Below are positions 33,520 to 44,694 of a stretch of DNA of 64,000 nucleotides, in pieces. The stretch spans positions 1,009,527-1,073,526 of the forward strand of contig ML679991.1 of the NCBI GenBank assembly GCA_007922225.1. Direction: 5' to 3'. The notes under the pieces were generated by a model that made no database searches, had not been told where the DNA came from, and was given only the letters and a program-made list of their open reading frames with translations. How positions within the stretch are numbered: the stretch's first letter is position 1; every line of letters starts with the position of its first letter. The position numbers and the translations under genes were made by a program. The stretch is from Emydura subglobosa (taxonomy: Eukaryota; Chordata; Testudines; Chelidae).

Positions 33520-34330
33520 AATAATGGTGGGGAGGGGGAGAATGGGAGCATGTGAGAAGGGGGGCATGCACACAGCCTCTGGCATAGGGAGGAGAATGGG
33601 GCAAACAGAAACATGGTGGGGGGATATTGGGGGATACTGATATGGAGATAGAGGGACACACAGGGTGCCTAGCATGCAGGATAGGTGGAAAGAGGAGAAA
33701 GGAGGAACTGGGAGCAGACAGAGCCCNNNNNNNNNNNNNNNNNNNNNNNNNNNNNNNNNNNNNNNNNNNNNNNNNNNNNNNNNNNNNNNNNNNNNNNNNN
33801 NNNNNNNNNNNNNNNNNNNNNNNNNNTTCATGGGAAGGAAGGAAAATGGGGGGGGGGGGGAGAGTGGGGTTAGACTCAGAGACTCTGCCGGCGGAAGAAT
33901 GGGGGACCCTGCTATGGGGGCAGGAGGGATGGGGGACCCTAGCATAGGGAGAATAGGGACATGGGGAGAAAGGGGGAATAAGTTTGTACACAGAGCCCCT
34001 GCCATGTGTGAGGGGAGAATGGGGCATAGGGAATGGGGGAAGGGGAGCCATAGCAAGCCCCTAACATGGAGGGGAAGATGGCAATGGGGAGGAAGGAGAA
34101 TGGGGGACCAGCTGGCTGGGGAGCAGATTGGAGGAATAAGTGGAATGGCATGGGAAAAGGGGGGTGCATACAGAACTACTGGTATGAGAGGGGGAGAACT
34201 GGGGACCCTGCTATGGGGGAAGGGAAAATGGGGGTCACACAGAGCTCCAGGCACAGGCAGGGAGGGATTGCAGGGATTCCCTGAAATAGGGAGTAATGGG
34301 AGGGTGGCACACTGGGAGCACGGGAGCGGG
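33520..34330. repeat. G-rich degenerate repeat tract, copy 2
   Basis: It has the same composition as 18,780-19,775: recurring 'gaatgggggaccctgctatg' and 'cacagagcccctgccatg' words with dense GGG runs on the + strand. The tract contains the 100-N gap, consistent with a sequence that resists assembly. It ends 150 bases before the V8 promoter. Confidence 0.8.
33727..33826. other. Assembly gap, 100 N
   Basis: One hundred undetermined bases inside the G-rich tract. The round number suggests a placeholder of unknown real length. Confidence 0.99.
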
Positions 34331-34436
34331 GGCAAGGAGCCCCCGGTGTGTGCAGTAAGATTGGCTGCACCAGCTGTGATGTGTACACCCCCTCTAGTGT
34401 CGATCAGTGCAGAAGCGGCCCTAGAGAGCGGAGCCG

Positions 34437-34443
34437 TATAAAA
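34437..34443 (+). promoter_or_regulatory. TATA box of V8
   Basis: TATAAAA lies 46 bases before the V8 leader ATG, within a block ('ctagagagcggagccgtata') shared with V4, where it reads CATATCAAA. A very short 5' untranslated region is implied. Confidence 0.55.
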
Positions 34444-34488
34444 CCCTCTGCTGGGAAACGCTCACTGGTCACTGCCTCAGAGATAGGG

Positions 34489-34913
34489 ATGTGGGTAGTC
34501 TGGTGCACGGCAGCCCTCTGCTTCTTGGGAGCAAGTAAGTCATTGGTGGAGCCATGAAATCCCCGTTCTGGTGTTTGCAGGATGCAGCTCCCTTATTTAA
34601 TTGAGTTTTGTCTCCCAGGGTACACGGGCGCTACAATCGCCCAAACGCCAAGCCTGGTACTGAAGAGCGGACAGACAGCCCAGCTGACATGCAGACAAAA
34701 TGACAGTCATAATGCTATGTACTGGTATCGGCAGCAGCGGGGGAAAGGGCTGCAGCTGATCTATTACTCCATTGCTGAAAAGGAGGAGAAGAGTGACCTT
34801 GACATTAAAGATGAATTCACAGCCTCCCGGCCAAAGCGTGACGTCTTTAACTTGAACATCACGGCTGTGAAGTTGGAGCACTCGGCTGTGTATTTCTGTG
34901 CCAGCAGTGTAGA
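34489..34913 (+). CDS. TRBV: TRBV gene segment V8, CASS type, intact
   Basis: The leader exon 34,489-34,534 (MWVVWCTAALCFLGA, donor GTAAGT) joins across an 84-bp intron to the V exon 34,619-34,913 (acceptor 'ttgtctcccag'). It is the duplicate of V4. The exon reads YTGATIAQTPSLVLKSGQTA, QLTCRQNDSHNAMYWYRQQR, LIYYSIAEKEEKSD and LNITAVKLEHSAVYFCASS. CDR1 is unchanged relative to V4, while CDR2 differs (SIAEKEEKS against SVAENDVKE). No stops are present. It is the V segment nearest the C gene, about 8.7 kb from the terminal C exon, in opposite orientation. It encodes a TCR beta variable domain. Confidence 0.96.
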
Positions 34914-34952
34914 CACAGCGCTTCAGCGTCACCTCCTCCCTCTACAAAAACT
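34914..34952 (+). other. V8 recombination signal, 23-bp spacer
   Basis: Heptamer CACAGCG (34,914-34,920), a 23-base spacer and nonamer ACAAAAACT (34,944-34,952). Confidence 0.93.
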
Positions 34953-35900
34953 TCCCTCCTCCCCCTGCACGCTCTCCAAGGGAGCTTCTCTTCCCATCTC
35001 CACATCAGAGGGTGATCAGGCTGCTCTCAAGGAGACAGAAATAGCTCATTAGGCACAGAAATGCCCAGAAAGCGCTGCGGGGGGAGAAGGGAGTCAAACA
35101 CAGAGCAGTTCCCTATTTCCTGTACCACACACCCTCCCTGCTTCGAGATATTTCATGCGTTCCCATCACTCAACTGCAGACATGAGACAGGGCAAATAGA
35201 AATCAGAACTTTGTGTTCCAAAAACCAATACTCTCCCTAGAGCCATTCCCAGAGCCAACGGTTCCCAAACATTTCTTAGTGTGTACCCCTTCCAGATAGA
35301 CTGCATACCCCTACCCTTCCCATCCCTGAGACTGTGTGTGTTCTTCTTAACTCTGCCTGTCTTTATGCCTCTGCCCATATTTTACTGTTCCCTTACAGTT
35401 ACGTGTATAGAGTTACAGTGCGATGTGTGCAACCGGAAAACAGCAAACCCCTACCTAAGTTCTGAGCTCAGTTAGACTGGACACTTGCCGGGCACCTGAA
35501 CCCGTGCTGTACGTCAGGATCTCTGCGTTCTCTCTGGTGCAGTTTGAAGTATATTAATTACCGTACTTTATATTACAAAGTTTTAAAGCCTTGTCTGAGT
35601 AGCCTATTATGAAAATGCAATAAATAAAATAATAAATCAAATCCACCATTCCACACTTTCTCCCGCCCACCCCCTAGAGATGTCTTGCGTACTCCTAGGG
35701 GTACACGTACCACAGTTTGGGACCTCTGCAATAGAGGGTAATGAAGTGAATGATAAAAGGTTACATGTCTGGAGCAGCCAGGGCAGTAGGGGGCAGTGGC
35801 ACCCACCCATGGAGACATACATGTCAGAACGGTACAAGTCGAGCAGTCTCAGGAGGTATATTCTGCACCGCACCTTCAAAGTTCACCCCAACCTGGGGAA

Positions 35901-38900
35901 GTCAGACAAGAAGCACAAAACTCATTAAGTTGTCTTCAAGAAATCTGATAGGAGAGGAAAGCTGAAAAGCACTAAATATGTGTACGTCACCCTTACCACA
36001 ACCTTAACTCTGCCTTCCGGGAGCGGGCCATCGCTGCTGGGAACGAGCTGCATGTACCCCAGCTGCATGTACTCCGTGGGTCAGGTGCTGCAGTCATGAA
36101 AGGTAGAGGGGTTAACTGGAGCCGTTTGGCAGAGCTGTGACTGTGGTATGAGGCATCTGGAGGGAAGCTGTCCTGCTTGGGGGGCAGCCCCTCTCCCTGA
36201 CCCCCATGGGTGTGGTCACAGGGAAGTGGTGCACACCTATCTTGAGAGCTCCAGAAGTCCTTGTTTCAGCTCTGCTCAGGTCATGTCAGCTGTGGGGCAG
36301 AGGGGTCTTGCCCTGGGGATTGTCAGCAGTTGGGTGGGAGGTGAGTGTGTGCTGTGGGTTTAATGAGAGCAGAGTGTTAGGTAACAGCGTGTGCATGGGG
36401 GTGAAGGGGCTGTAAGAGGGGCTGTGAAACGTAGCACTCCTGGTGTTCTTGCTGTGTGAGTACACAAAGCATGTGAGCACGGCAGGTGTATGGCGCGCCT
36501 CCTCAGGACAGGGCAGAGGCAGTGTGCCTATACGTCACGGTGTGCTGGGGAGAGGACAGAGTTAAGGTTGTGTGGGCATTTACCTTAACTCTTCATTTCC
36601 TGGTGTTCACACGCTTTGTTTTGGGGCACTCAGGGTCCTGCAGGGGCACAAAATGTCCTCGTTATTTTTTTAACAGAAAGAGAAAAGCTGCTGGTAGGAG
36701 CTAGTGGTCATTGAGGCTGCTGTGGTTATCCTGTAGGCGGGCAGCTGAGACTCTGCTGGGGCCAGGTAGTGAGAACAGTACCTAGCTCTCACGCAGCGCT
36801 TTTCATCAGTGCATCTCCAAGAACTTCACCACGGGGCAGAGGCGTGCAAGGGAATAAAAAAACAGCTGCTTTTGGAAGGGCACTTTCTGTGCCCCCCCAA
36901 CCCCCCACAGCCGGAGGAAGCGGCTCCTCCCTTTTTAACCCACCGTGGCCACAGGGCCGGTGGAGCTGGATCTCCCTCTCCACCCTCCTCCCCAGCTCCA
37001 CAACCCATGTAGCTGGTTCTCCAACCCTGCCCCGGTGGCCAGAGGAGCTGTCATCTCCTGGCCCAGCCCAGGGCAGAAGGAGCTCGCTCTCCCGGCCCGA
37101 CCCCGGTGGAGTTCTGTGCCCCTGCTGACTGGGGGCGCTGTGCCCCTGCCAAGGAGAGAAACATCATCACCCCTCTTGCACACATGGGGAAGATCAGGCA
37201 AAGCAAGTTGAAATGACTTAGCCAAAGTCATCCAGCAGGCCAGCGGCAGGGCCAGGCACAGAGCCCAGGTTTTCTGAGTCCCAGTCTACCGTTCTCACCA
37301 CTAGGCCACACAGCTGCTATGTGAGCGGTGCGTGTCGGCCCCCCTGCACCCTGTGTTGTTGTGCTTTGAAACATCTGGAGTGTATCGTTCAAAGAAAACT
37401 CGAGTATGGTCTCTGTCCCCAAAAGTTGGCAGTTTTTTACATGGCCATTATGATCACTTTATGCTCATGAGAAAAGACTGGGGTGATTCTCTCACCATCT
37501 CTGCCCCTTTTCACACCGTCCCCCGCCACACATAGCCCCCACACACCATTTCCAGCTCACCTTCCCTTTCCTCTTCCATTAAACCATTAGTAGTTTAAAA
37601 GCCCAGTGTGCAATCAAAAAGTTTGTAAAATCTGTGAACTTTAAGAAAAGCTGCTTTTCAGGGTCTGCATGTTGGGAACCCCGTGGTCAAATGACTGTAA
37701 ATTTGGATCATTAACCGTACCCCACACTCTCAAGGGGCGCACCAAATTTCTAGGCATTCTGATTAAATGAGGATTTTAGAGCCCTTTGAAGAGTCATCCT
37801 TTAATTAGTAAGTGACTGTTAACATTAACTGCCATTCTGTTATAATGCTAAAGATAAAAAACAACAAGATACATATATAATTATATGTATAACATCATCT
37901 CTCTCTGCTGGAACTCTCATTCCCCCTTTTCCCCACTAAAATGCCTTCCATAAGAAAGTATTGTGTGTGGAACATGCTGCATCTCAATTAAACACCAATA
38001 AGCAGCTGTCTGCAGCAAACTTCCAATTTCTGGAAAGATAAAGGTGCAGTGCATGGAAAAAAAAAATCCTAACACTTACAATAACTCCCAGATTGTTCGC
38101 TTATTGTCATCTCTTGCTGAATTCTGCCTAATTAAATGATAAGATCCTAATTCTATTGATCTGTCAAATTTCTCACGCCATAAAGCAACATAAACCTATG
38201 GTGCTGTTTCATGTGTACATAGTAATAATGACATTGAGCTACCAGGGAAAATGTCAGGCTGGATAACCAGGAAACATTTTCTCACAGCGAGGAAATGTAT
38301 TGTACTGTGCCTCAGGGGAAAGGTGGAAGCCCTATCACTTCATTTCTTAGAACTAGACCAGACACAACCCTGGAGAACAGAGATGGGAACAATGCTGTAA
38401 TGACTGAGGAAAAAGCGCTGTGCAGAGAGCAGTTCACTTTCCATCCCTCATGTTTGTCATTCAGAGAGACCCAGAAAAATCTTGTTTTTTTCATTTTTGA
38501 AAACAGGTCAGTGACCTACAAATACCCCTGGCTTGTTGTGAGACACATCGGGAGCAACGGCTGCTTCTGCAAAAACCCGCTGCAGCCTTCTGTGCAGAAA
38601 GATTATGTGATAACACAAGGCGGCAAAACCACCAGCCTAGCTGGGACACGTAAGAGCTGCTATTTCTGTCTAACGTGAGCTCCGAGTGGGTGCGGGTCGT
38701 GTTATGGAAAGAGGTGATATGAGTTATAGAAACGGTTTCATGAGCAAATGTTAAACCACATCCTGTTATGTATAAAACTCAGCTGCTGTTCTTGTAAATG
38801 AACAATAGCAAAGTTGGTTAGACCCATAATCTGGCCCACTCCCTTGCCTCTCCTATCTGTATACAGAGCCTTTCGAAGTGCTCGCTGTCGTCTTACGCCA

Positions 38901-39350
38901 GCTCTCCTGCTGCATCTCACCCTGGAACTGCAGCATGCCCTGGTAGTCCAGTCCTTGGCTCCCCACACAGCCCTGCTATGCCCCTCAATCCTGCCCTGCA
39001 GTATTCCCAGTATATCCCAATCCTTGGTCTCCCACACAGCTCTGCCAATATACGTCAGCCCTGACCTGCAGCGTTCTCTATTATTCACTTTGAGCCTTAG
39101 GAGCGATTTATCTTCCCTTCCTTAGGAGAGATGACTGATAATTCCGAAGTGCGCAAATGAGGACTAGGGTGATTTTAATAGAGCCTGTCTAGGCAGCTTT
39201 GTACATGTTTGGGCCCTAGTTATCATTTTCCCTTAGCCTTTTTGCTGCCAGCCTTAGATTTGTTTTGCATTGAAGCCCTTCCACAATAATTACTGAACTG
39301 TTAAAAGAGAAATGGAAGTGATGTCTCTTTAATTAAGAATTTATTGTCCC
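35901..39350. other. V-to-C spacer, no genes
   Basis: No gene was recognised. MIR-like sequence flanks a GC-rich insert at 36,781-37,325 ('ttgaaatgacttagccaaag', 'agtctaccgttctcaccact'). The 127-codon frame at 38,295 has no recognisable domain. In mammals the TRB enhancer lies in the equivalent place, 3' of the last TRBC. Confidence 0.5.
36721..36747. promoter_or_regulatory. Candidate enhancer motif cluster
   Basis: TGTGGTT (RUNX type) runs into TTATC (reversed GATA) and ATCCTG (ETS-like), with E-box CAGCTG at 36,742. These factor classes act on the mammalian TRB enhancer, and the position between C and the inverted V genes is right. Such short words occur by chance, so this is only a pointer. 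Confidence 0.2.
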
Positions 39351-41047
39351 AAGGGAGGGTATTGCTACCTGAATCCCTGCTCATTACCACAAAAATGGTA
39401 ATGATGTTGGCATTACTAGATGGAAAAGGTAGAATTATCAATAATAATGCAGAGAAGGAAGAAGTGTTCAGTGACTATTTCTGTTTTACATTTGGGGAAA
39501 AGACAGATGATGCAGTCTGATCATATGGTGATGATAACACTCTTTCCATTCAACCAGTATCTCTGGTAGGTGTTAAACAAAAGCTACTAACATCAGACAT
39601 TTTAAAATAGCAGGTCCAGATAACTTACATCCAAGAGTTTGAAAAGATCTGGCTGAGGAACTCCTGCTGGACCATTAATGATGTTTTTCAATAAGTCTTG
39701 TAGCCCTGGGGAAGTTCCAGAAGACTGGAAGAAAACTAATGTTGTGCCCATTTTTAAAAAGCGTAAACAAGATGACCTGGTAATTACACACCTGTGAGAC
39801 TAACATCGACCTCGGGCAAGATAATGGGGAGGCTGATACAAGACTTGATTAATAAAGAATTAAAGTAGAGTAATGTAATTAATGCAAATCAACATGGGTG
39901 TATGGAAATAAATCCTATCAAACTAACTTGATATGTTTTTGATGAGATGACAAATTTGGTTGATAAAGGTAATAAGGTGACATAATATACTTAAACTTCT
40001 GTAATGCGTTTGACTTGGCACGGCATAACATTTTGATTAAAAGACCAGAATGATATAAAATGAACATGGCACACATTACATGGATTAAAAACTGCCTACC
40101 TGGGGGAGAGACAAGGTGGGTGAGGTAATATTTTTATTAGACCAACTTGTGTTGGTGAGAGACACAAGCTTTCAAGCCACACAGAGCTCTTCTTCTGGTC
40201 TGGGAAAGGAACTCCCAGCGTCACAGCAAAATGCAAGGTGGAACAGATTGTTTAGCGTAAGTAGTTAGCACATATTGTGAGGGACCATTCAAGGTAGAGT
40301 GGCTTGAAAGCTTGTCTTTGTCACCAACAAAAGTTGGTCCAATAAAAGATATTACCTCACCCACCTTGTCTCCCTAATATCCTGGGATCAACACATTTAC
40401 AACTACACTGCATAAGTCTCACAATATAATTGTAAATTGGGAATCATCATGGAGTGGTTGTGTTTCCAGTGGGGTCACATGGGGATCAGTTCTTAGTCCT
40501 ATGCTATTTAACATTTTCATCAGTGACTTGGAAGAAAACATAAAATATCATTGATAACATTTGTAGATGATACAAAAATTGGGGGAGTGGGGGTGAGGTG
40601 CTAAATAAAAAAGACAACAGGTCACTGATCGAGCACCAAGTGGTTTGCTTGGTAAACTGGGTTCAAACAAACAATATGCATTTTAATGTGACTAAATGTA
40701 AATGTAAACACATGGGAACAAAGAATGTAGGCCATACTTACAGGATGAGGAACTCTAGAGATGGGCAAGAGCCACAAACTGTAGATCTCGATTAGAACTT
40801 TCCAGAATCTGGGGGTGTTTGGGTCCAGGGCTCTGGCTAGGAAACATCTTCACATGAAAGGTGTGTCCCTGCTTCCTCTCACCATGCCTTGGGATTGAGT
40901 GAGCTGCCTCTGAATCATTCACCATTCAACCTGAGGAACTCACTGCCAGAGGATATTAATTCAGTAAGAGTAAAAAAAAAGATTAGACAATCATATGAAT
41001 AAGGATATCTGTAAGTACTCTATCTGAGGTTATCAGTTCTCATGCTG
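39351..41047 (+). mobile_element. Old CR1/L3-type LINE, reverse transcriptase remnant
   Basis: Fragments of the reverse-transcriptase frame are legible: PGEVPEDWKKTNVVPIFKK near 39,710, then the 'atgctatttaacattttcat' and 'tttgtagatgatacaaaaat' block near 40,500-40,580, then VNWVQTNNMHFNVTKCKCKH. Several stops and frameshifts separate them. A fold-back repeat (40,106-40,390) is inserted in it. It ends in 'aactcactgccagaggatat' type sequence. Confidence 0.8.
40106..40390. repeat. Fold-back interspersed repeat inside the LINE
   Basis: The left arm 'acaaggtgggtgaggtaata' is the inverted partner of the right arm 'tattacctcacccaccttgt', with 'ttattagaccaacttgtgtt' facing 'aaagttggtccaataaaaga'. 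The middle parts also pair ('agctttcaagccacacagag' and 'gtggcttgaaagcttgtc'). Confidence 0.85.
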
Positions 41048-41907
41048 GGGGGGAGTGGTAGATACCCTGGAAAGTAGGGATAGGATACAGAAGGACCTAA
41101 ACAAACTGGAGGATTGGGCCAAAAGAAATCTGATGAGGTTCAACAAAGAAAAGTGCAGAGTCTTGCACCTAGTACGGAAGAATCCCATGCACTGCTACAG
41201 ACTGGGGATCGACTGGCTAGGCAGCAGTTCTGCAGAAAAGGACCTGGGGGTAACAGTGGATAAAAAGCTGGATATGAGTCAGCAGTGTGCCCTGGTTGCC
41301 AAGAAGGCTAATGGCATATTGGGCTGCATTAGTAGGAGCATTGCCAGCAGGTCATGGGAAGTGATCATTCCCCTCTATTTGGCACTGGTGAGGACGCATT
41401 TGGAGTATTGTGTCCAGTTTTGGGCCCCCCCACTTCAAAAAGGATGTGGAGAAGTTAGAGAGAGTCCAGCGGAAGGCAACAAAAATGATTCGGGGGCTGG
41501 AGCACAGGACTTATGAGGAGAGGCTGAGGGAACTGTGCTTGTTTAGTCTGCAGAAGAGAAGAATGAGGGGGGATTTGATAGCGGCCTTTAACTACCTGAA
41601 AGGGGGTTCCAGGGAGGATGGAGCTAGGCTGTTCTCAGTGGTGGCAGATGACAGAACAAGGAGCAACGGTCTCAAGTTGCAGGGGGGAGGTCTAGGTTGG
41701 ACATTAGGAAAACCTTTTTCACTAGGAGAGTGGTGAAGGACTGGAATGGGTTACCTAGGGAGGTGGTGGAATCTCCATCTTTAGAGGTTTTTAAGCTGCG
41801 GCTTGACAAAGCCCTGGCTGGGATGATATAGCTGAGGTTAGTCCTGCTTTGAGCAGGGGGTTGGACTAGATTACCTCCTGAGGTCCCTTCCAATTCTATG
41901 ATTCTAT
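41048..41907 (+). mobile_element. CR1 LINE, ORF2 C-terminus and 3' end
   Basis: A well-preserved 5'-truncated CR1. The C-terminal end of the reverse-transcriptase protein reads LNKLEDWAKRNLMRFNKEKC, EKDLGVTVDKKLDMSQQCAL and [19 protein letters not shown] frameshift near 41,425 leads to [20 protein letters not shown] and [20 protein letters not shown]. It ends in 'attctatgattctatg', the CR1 terminal repeat. Its lower divergence than the LINE it abuts indicates a younger insertion. Confidence 0.95.
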
Positions 41908-42325
41908 GCTTCACTGTGTGTGATGAGGAAGAAACCCCTCTTGTATAATATTATTCTATTTATGGATAGTTTCCACTACCAATCTCCATTCAAAATCTAG
42001 AAACGTGTGAAACAGAACAACTTGTATGATCTGTTTTTCAAGCATAAAACAACACTCACTGCTGAGCAGTATATTCTTCCCATTGTTTGTTATTGTCTCT
42101 TTCCCTTCCTTACTCCCACATCTATTGTAATGATAAATGGCTTGAAAAGAAATGTGCCATTACTATTATGAGAGCCTGTCTAGTGGTACCAATGCCACTT
42201 TATGTGTGGTGCAACTCAAAATGCTACATGGTGAAAGAAGTGAACCAACGTGTCTGCTACATCTTCATGACAAAACTCACCGTAGCCTGTTGTCATTATT
42301 TGTTATGTTATCTTTCAGACTTCAC

Positions 42326-42500
42326 CTGTGTCCACACTACAGAGGCTAAGCTATCCCAGCATAGCTACCCCAGTACAGCTCCCTTGTAGAGATGTAGCCT
42401 ACACCGACGGTAGTTTTCTATCAGTGAAGGAACACCACTTCCTTCAGGATATTAGTTATGTCAACAGAAACAATCTTCTATCGGCAGGGCTGCAACCACA
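42326..42500. repeat. Harbinger-type MITE fragment
   Basis: 'tgtgtccacactacagaggc' and 'tagcctacaccgacggtagt' resemble the 'GTCTACAC' class of repeats seen at 30,790 and 43,941. One end is unclear. Confidence 0.4.
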
Positions 42501-43269
42501 CTGGGGATTTTGTCTGCTTGTCCTTGTTTTATCTGTAGAGTGCCGTGCACTCCTATGGGTTTATGTAGAAATACTTAAGATAGATATTTAGACAGATGGA
42601 CAAAATGTGGGGGTGGGGAGTGGTTAAGCGTTCGTTTAAAGCATGTGACATTACCCATTATTAAAAACTGGCGACTGGATGAGATGGAGCAGTGTCTTTT
42701 TCCAGCACAACAAGAATCAAGGTATCAGTGCAGACGGATGCGTGGTTCACTCCTGGTAAACGAGTCGATGGGACAACATTGGACTAGATAGTCCAGTACT
42801 TTGATCTACTCTAACAGGAAGGAGAAAACCTGACTAAATGGAACAATAAGTTTCATTCAGGAAGGCAGAAGGTGGGTTCATCTTGGCAAAGCAGAGGGTG
42901 AAATACAAGACTAGATGGACAGTGGGGTGACATGGTATGGAGATTCTCTATTGTAATGATGTCATATGCTGCAGCCAACACAATGGTGACATAATTCACA
43001 CACGCAGACACAAACACAAACCCGTTGGAAGCTTGGACTACAATTCTAGGCCTTCAGCTCAAAAACATAAACCTCTTCCGTTTACTCCAAGAGTGACAAC
43101 CCCACCCCATTCCATTTACACCAAGAGCGACAACCCCACCCCCTTCCCCCGCTGAGCTGGCAGGAGCATTAGCTCCCTTATCCCATCTGTGGCCCACACA
43201 CTAGAGGGTGACATCATTTGCTCACACATTCACAAACAAGCCGATCTAAGACACCATGTTCTCTGAGTC

Positions 43270-43564
43270 CTCTGAATGTTACAGGCATTTTTATTTCGTA
43301 CCGCAATGGCTGACAAAGAAAAATGCACTAAGGATTGTATGAGTGTTTATCAAAAGCTGCTGTTTCAAACAAGCAAATGAAGGCAAACGACCCCAAACTG
43401 CCATCTCTGTACATTTATTGTAACAAAAGCCTAAGCGCTGTGCTGGTTTCTGAAACAAATCTGGACTGGTAAGGCTAATACAGCTGCAGCTCCTCCCCCT
43501 CCAGGAAGCTGTTCCCTCCACTTCAGGCCAGATCCTTCAGGGCAAAGCACTTCTAGTACACTTG
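43270..43564 (-). CDS. TRBC: TRBC exon 4 (terminal) and 3' untranslated region
   Basis: After the acceptor 'ttcccttccctcccacag' on the - strand the exon reads CAA GTG TAC TAG, adding Q-V-Y to the lysine that ends exon 3 and then stopping (coding 43,564-43,553). A poly(A) signal AATAAA follows at 43,295-43,290, giving an untranslated tail of about 280 bases. Mammalian TRBC also ends with a tiny phase-0 terminal exon (K-D-F in human TRBC1). The evidence is the strong pyrimidine tract, phase and poly(A) signal; there is no transcript evidence here, so the exact terminal residues are inferred. Confidence 0.75.
43290..43295 (-). terminator. Poly(A) signal of TRBC
   Basis: AATAAA on the - strand, about 260 bases after the TRBC stop codon at 43,553. 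Confidence 0.75.
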
Positions 43565-43940
43565 CTGTGGGAGGGAAGGGAATAGAACAGAAGATTAATC
43601 ATGGCCCACCACTAACCACTGAGAACTAAGCAATGATCACCCTCTGATTCAAACACCAGGGGAGAAGTGAACAGTCAAGTTTCCAATAGTGCAGCTTGTT
43701 CATGCACAGCCATTCCCATCTCCATTTTGATTCATAGATTAGGGATCTGGATAGATTAATTTATGAGGTGCTATAAAGGAACTAAATATGCATTGAGTAC
43801 CTAAATGACAGAGAGATGATTAAATTAGATCAATATTTTAGTAGCTAGCTAGCTAGCTAGATCATCTGGTTCTCCTTTCACTGGCACTGGAATAACTCCA
43901 TTTAAATCAATGGAATCACACCAGCATAAAGCTGGTGTAA

Positions 43941-44200
43941 GGACTGGTCTACACCAGGAAATTAGGTCAGTATAACTATGTCACTCAGTGGTGTGGAAGG
44001 GAAAAATCCACACCCCAGAGCAACAGTTAAACTGACCTAACCCTGGTGTAGACAGCACTGAGTCGGTGGGAGAATTCTCCCATTGACCTAGCTACCACTT
44101 TTCAGGAAGGTGGTTTACCTTCTCCGACAGGAGAACCACTCCACCAGCGTAGGTAGCATTTTCACTGGAGCGCTGCAGTATTTTAAGAGTAGACAAACCC
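43941..44200. mobile_element. Harbinger MITE in TRBC intron 3
   Basis: The left end GGACTGGTCTACACC and the right end, reverse-complemented, GGGTTTGTCTACTC form inverted repeats. The flanks TAA (43,938-43,940) and TTA (44,201-44,203) fit a 3-bp T-W-A duplication. It is 260 bp and noncoding. Confidence 0.75.
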
Positions 44201-44694
44201 TTAGTAACAGAAAAATCAGGGTCACTGTGTTTGAATGGTATACACCTCAAGGATAGACACAAATTGATCCTGGAACTAGACCTCAGGGAAGAACCTTCTA
44301 TTGGCTGGTGAGGGGGGAGAAGATGGACAAATTGTGACCTAATGTGTCTTTTTAGCTGTCATTTCTCAGATTCCCTCTGCCACCAGCTAGTGTGATAGCT
44401 GGAGGAGAGTCACTCCTATTTTACTGTTGGTGATTCCTGTGAAGTGGTTGGGAGGTGAACACATTTTGATGGGTGAAACCTCACATTGTATTTTCCCATT
44501 CAGTCACTAAGGCTATGAAAGTTTCTGCACAATGAAAAAGGTGTGGTTTCTGCTTGACTGAGCTCAAAGGTGGCATGGGTGATTGGAAAAGCAAGCGTCA
44601 GCTCAGAAGGCCACAACGTATTTCTGAGAAGTGCTGCAGAAAATGAGAAAGAAGCAATGTCTGCAAACACAGTGCTAGATAAACAAGCTTCCTT

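Larger units (their letters stand above)
22226..35900 (+). repeat. Tandem duplication, copy 2 of the TRBV module
   Basis: This block is colinear with 9,720-21,270. It holds V5, V6, the broken V7, a V relic and V8. It is longer because of the V6 region and its flanking insertion (26,320-28,850), an expanded minisatellite (33,230) and a MITE (30,790). It ends near 'tctgcaccgcaccttcaaag' (35,862), matching 'tctgcactgcagtctgaaag' at 21,234. Confidence 0.88.

Noticed and set aside
22216..33826. That the duplication is an assembly artefact of unmerged alleles
   Set aside because: The two copies differ by large insertions, deletions and substitutions in every part and lie in tandem; allelic divergence this high is unlikely, although the N gaps leave their exact spacing unknown.
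33445..34335. Long proline-rich open frames on the - strand
   Set aside because: They are translations of the G-rich repeat tract and run across the N gap.
38295..38678. 127-codon open frame in the V-to-C spacer
   Set aside because: No recognisable domain, no splice or promoter context; composition is like the surrounding repeat-derived DNA.
1..43000. Trypsinogen (PRSS) genes, common neighbours in mammalian TRB
   Set aside because: No exon with GDSGGP, or the IVGG start of the catalytic domain, was seen on either strand.
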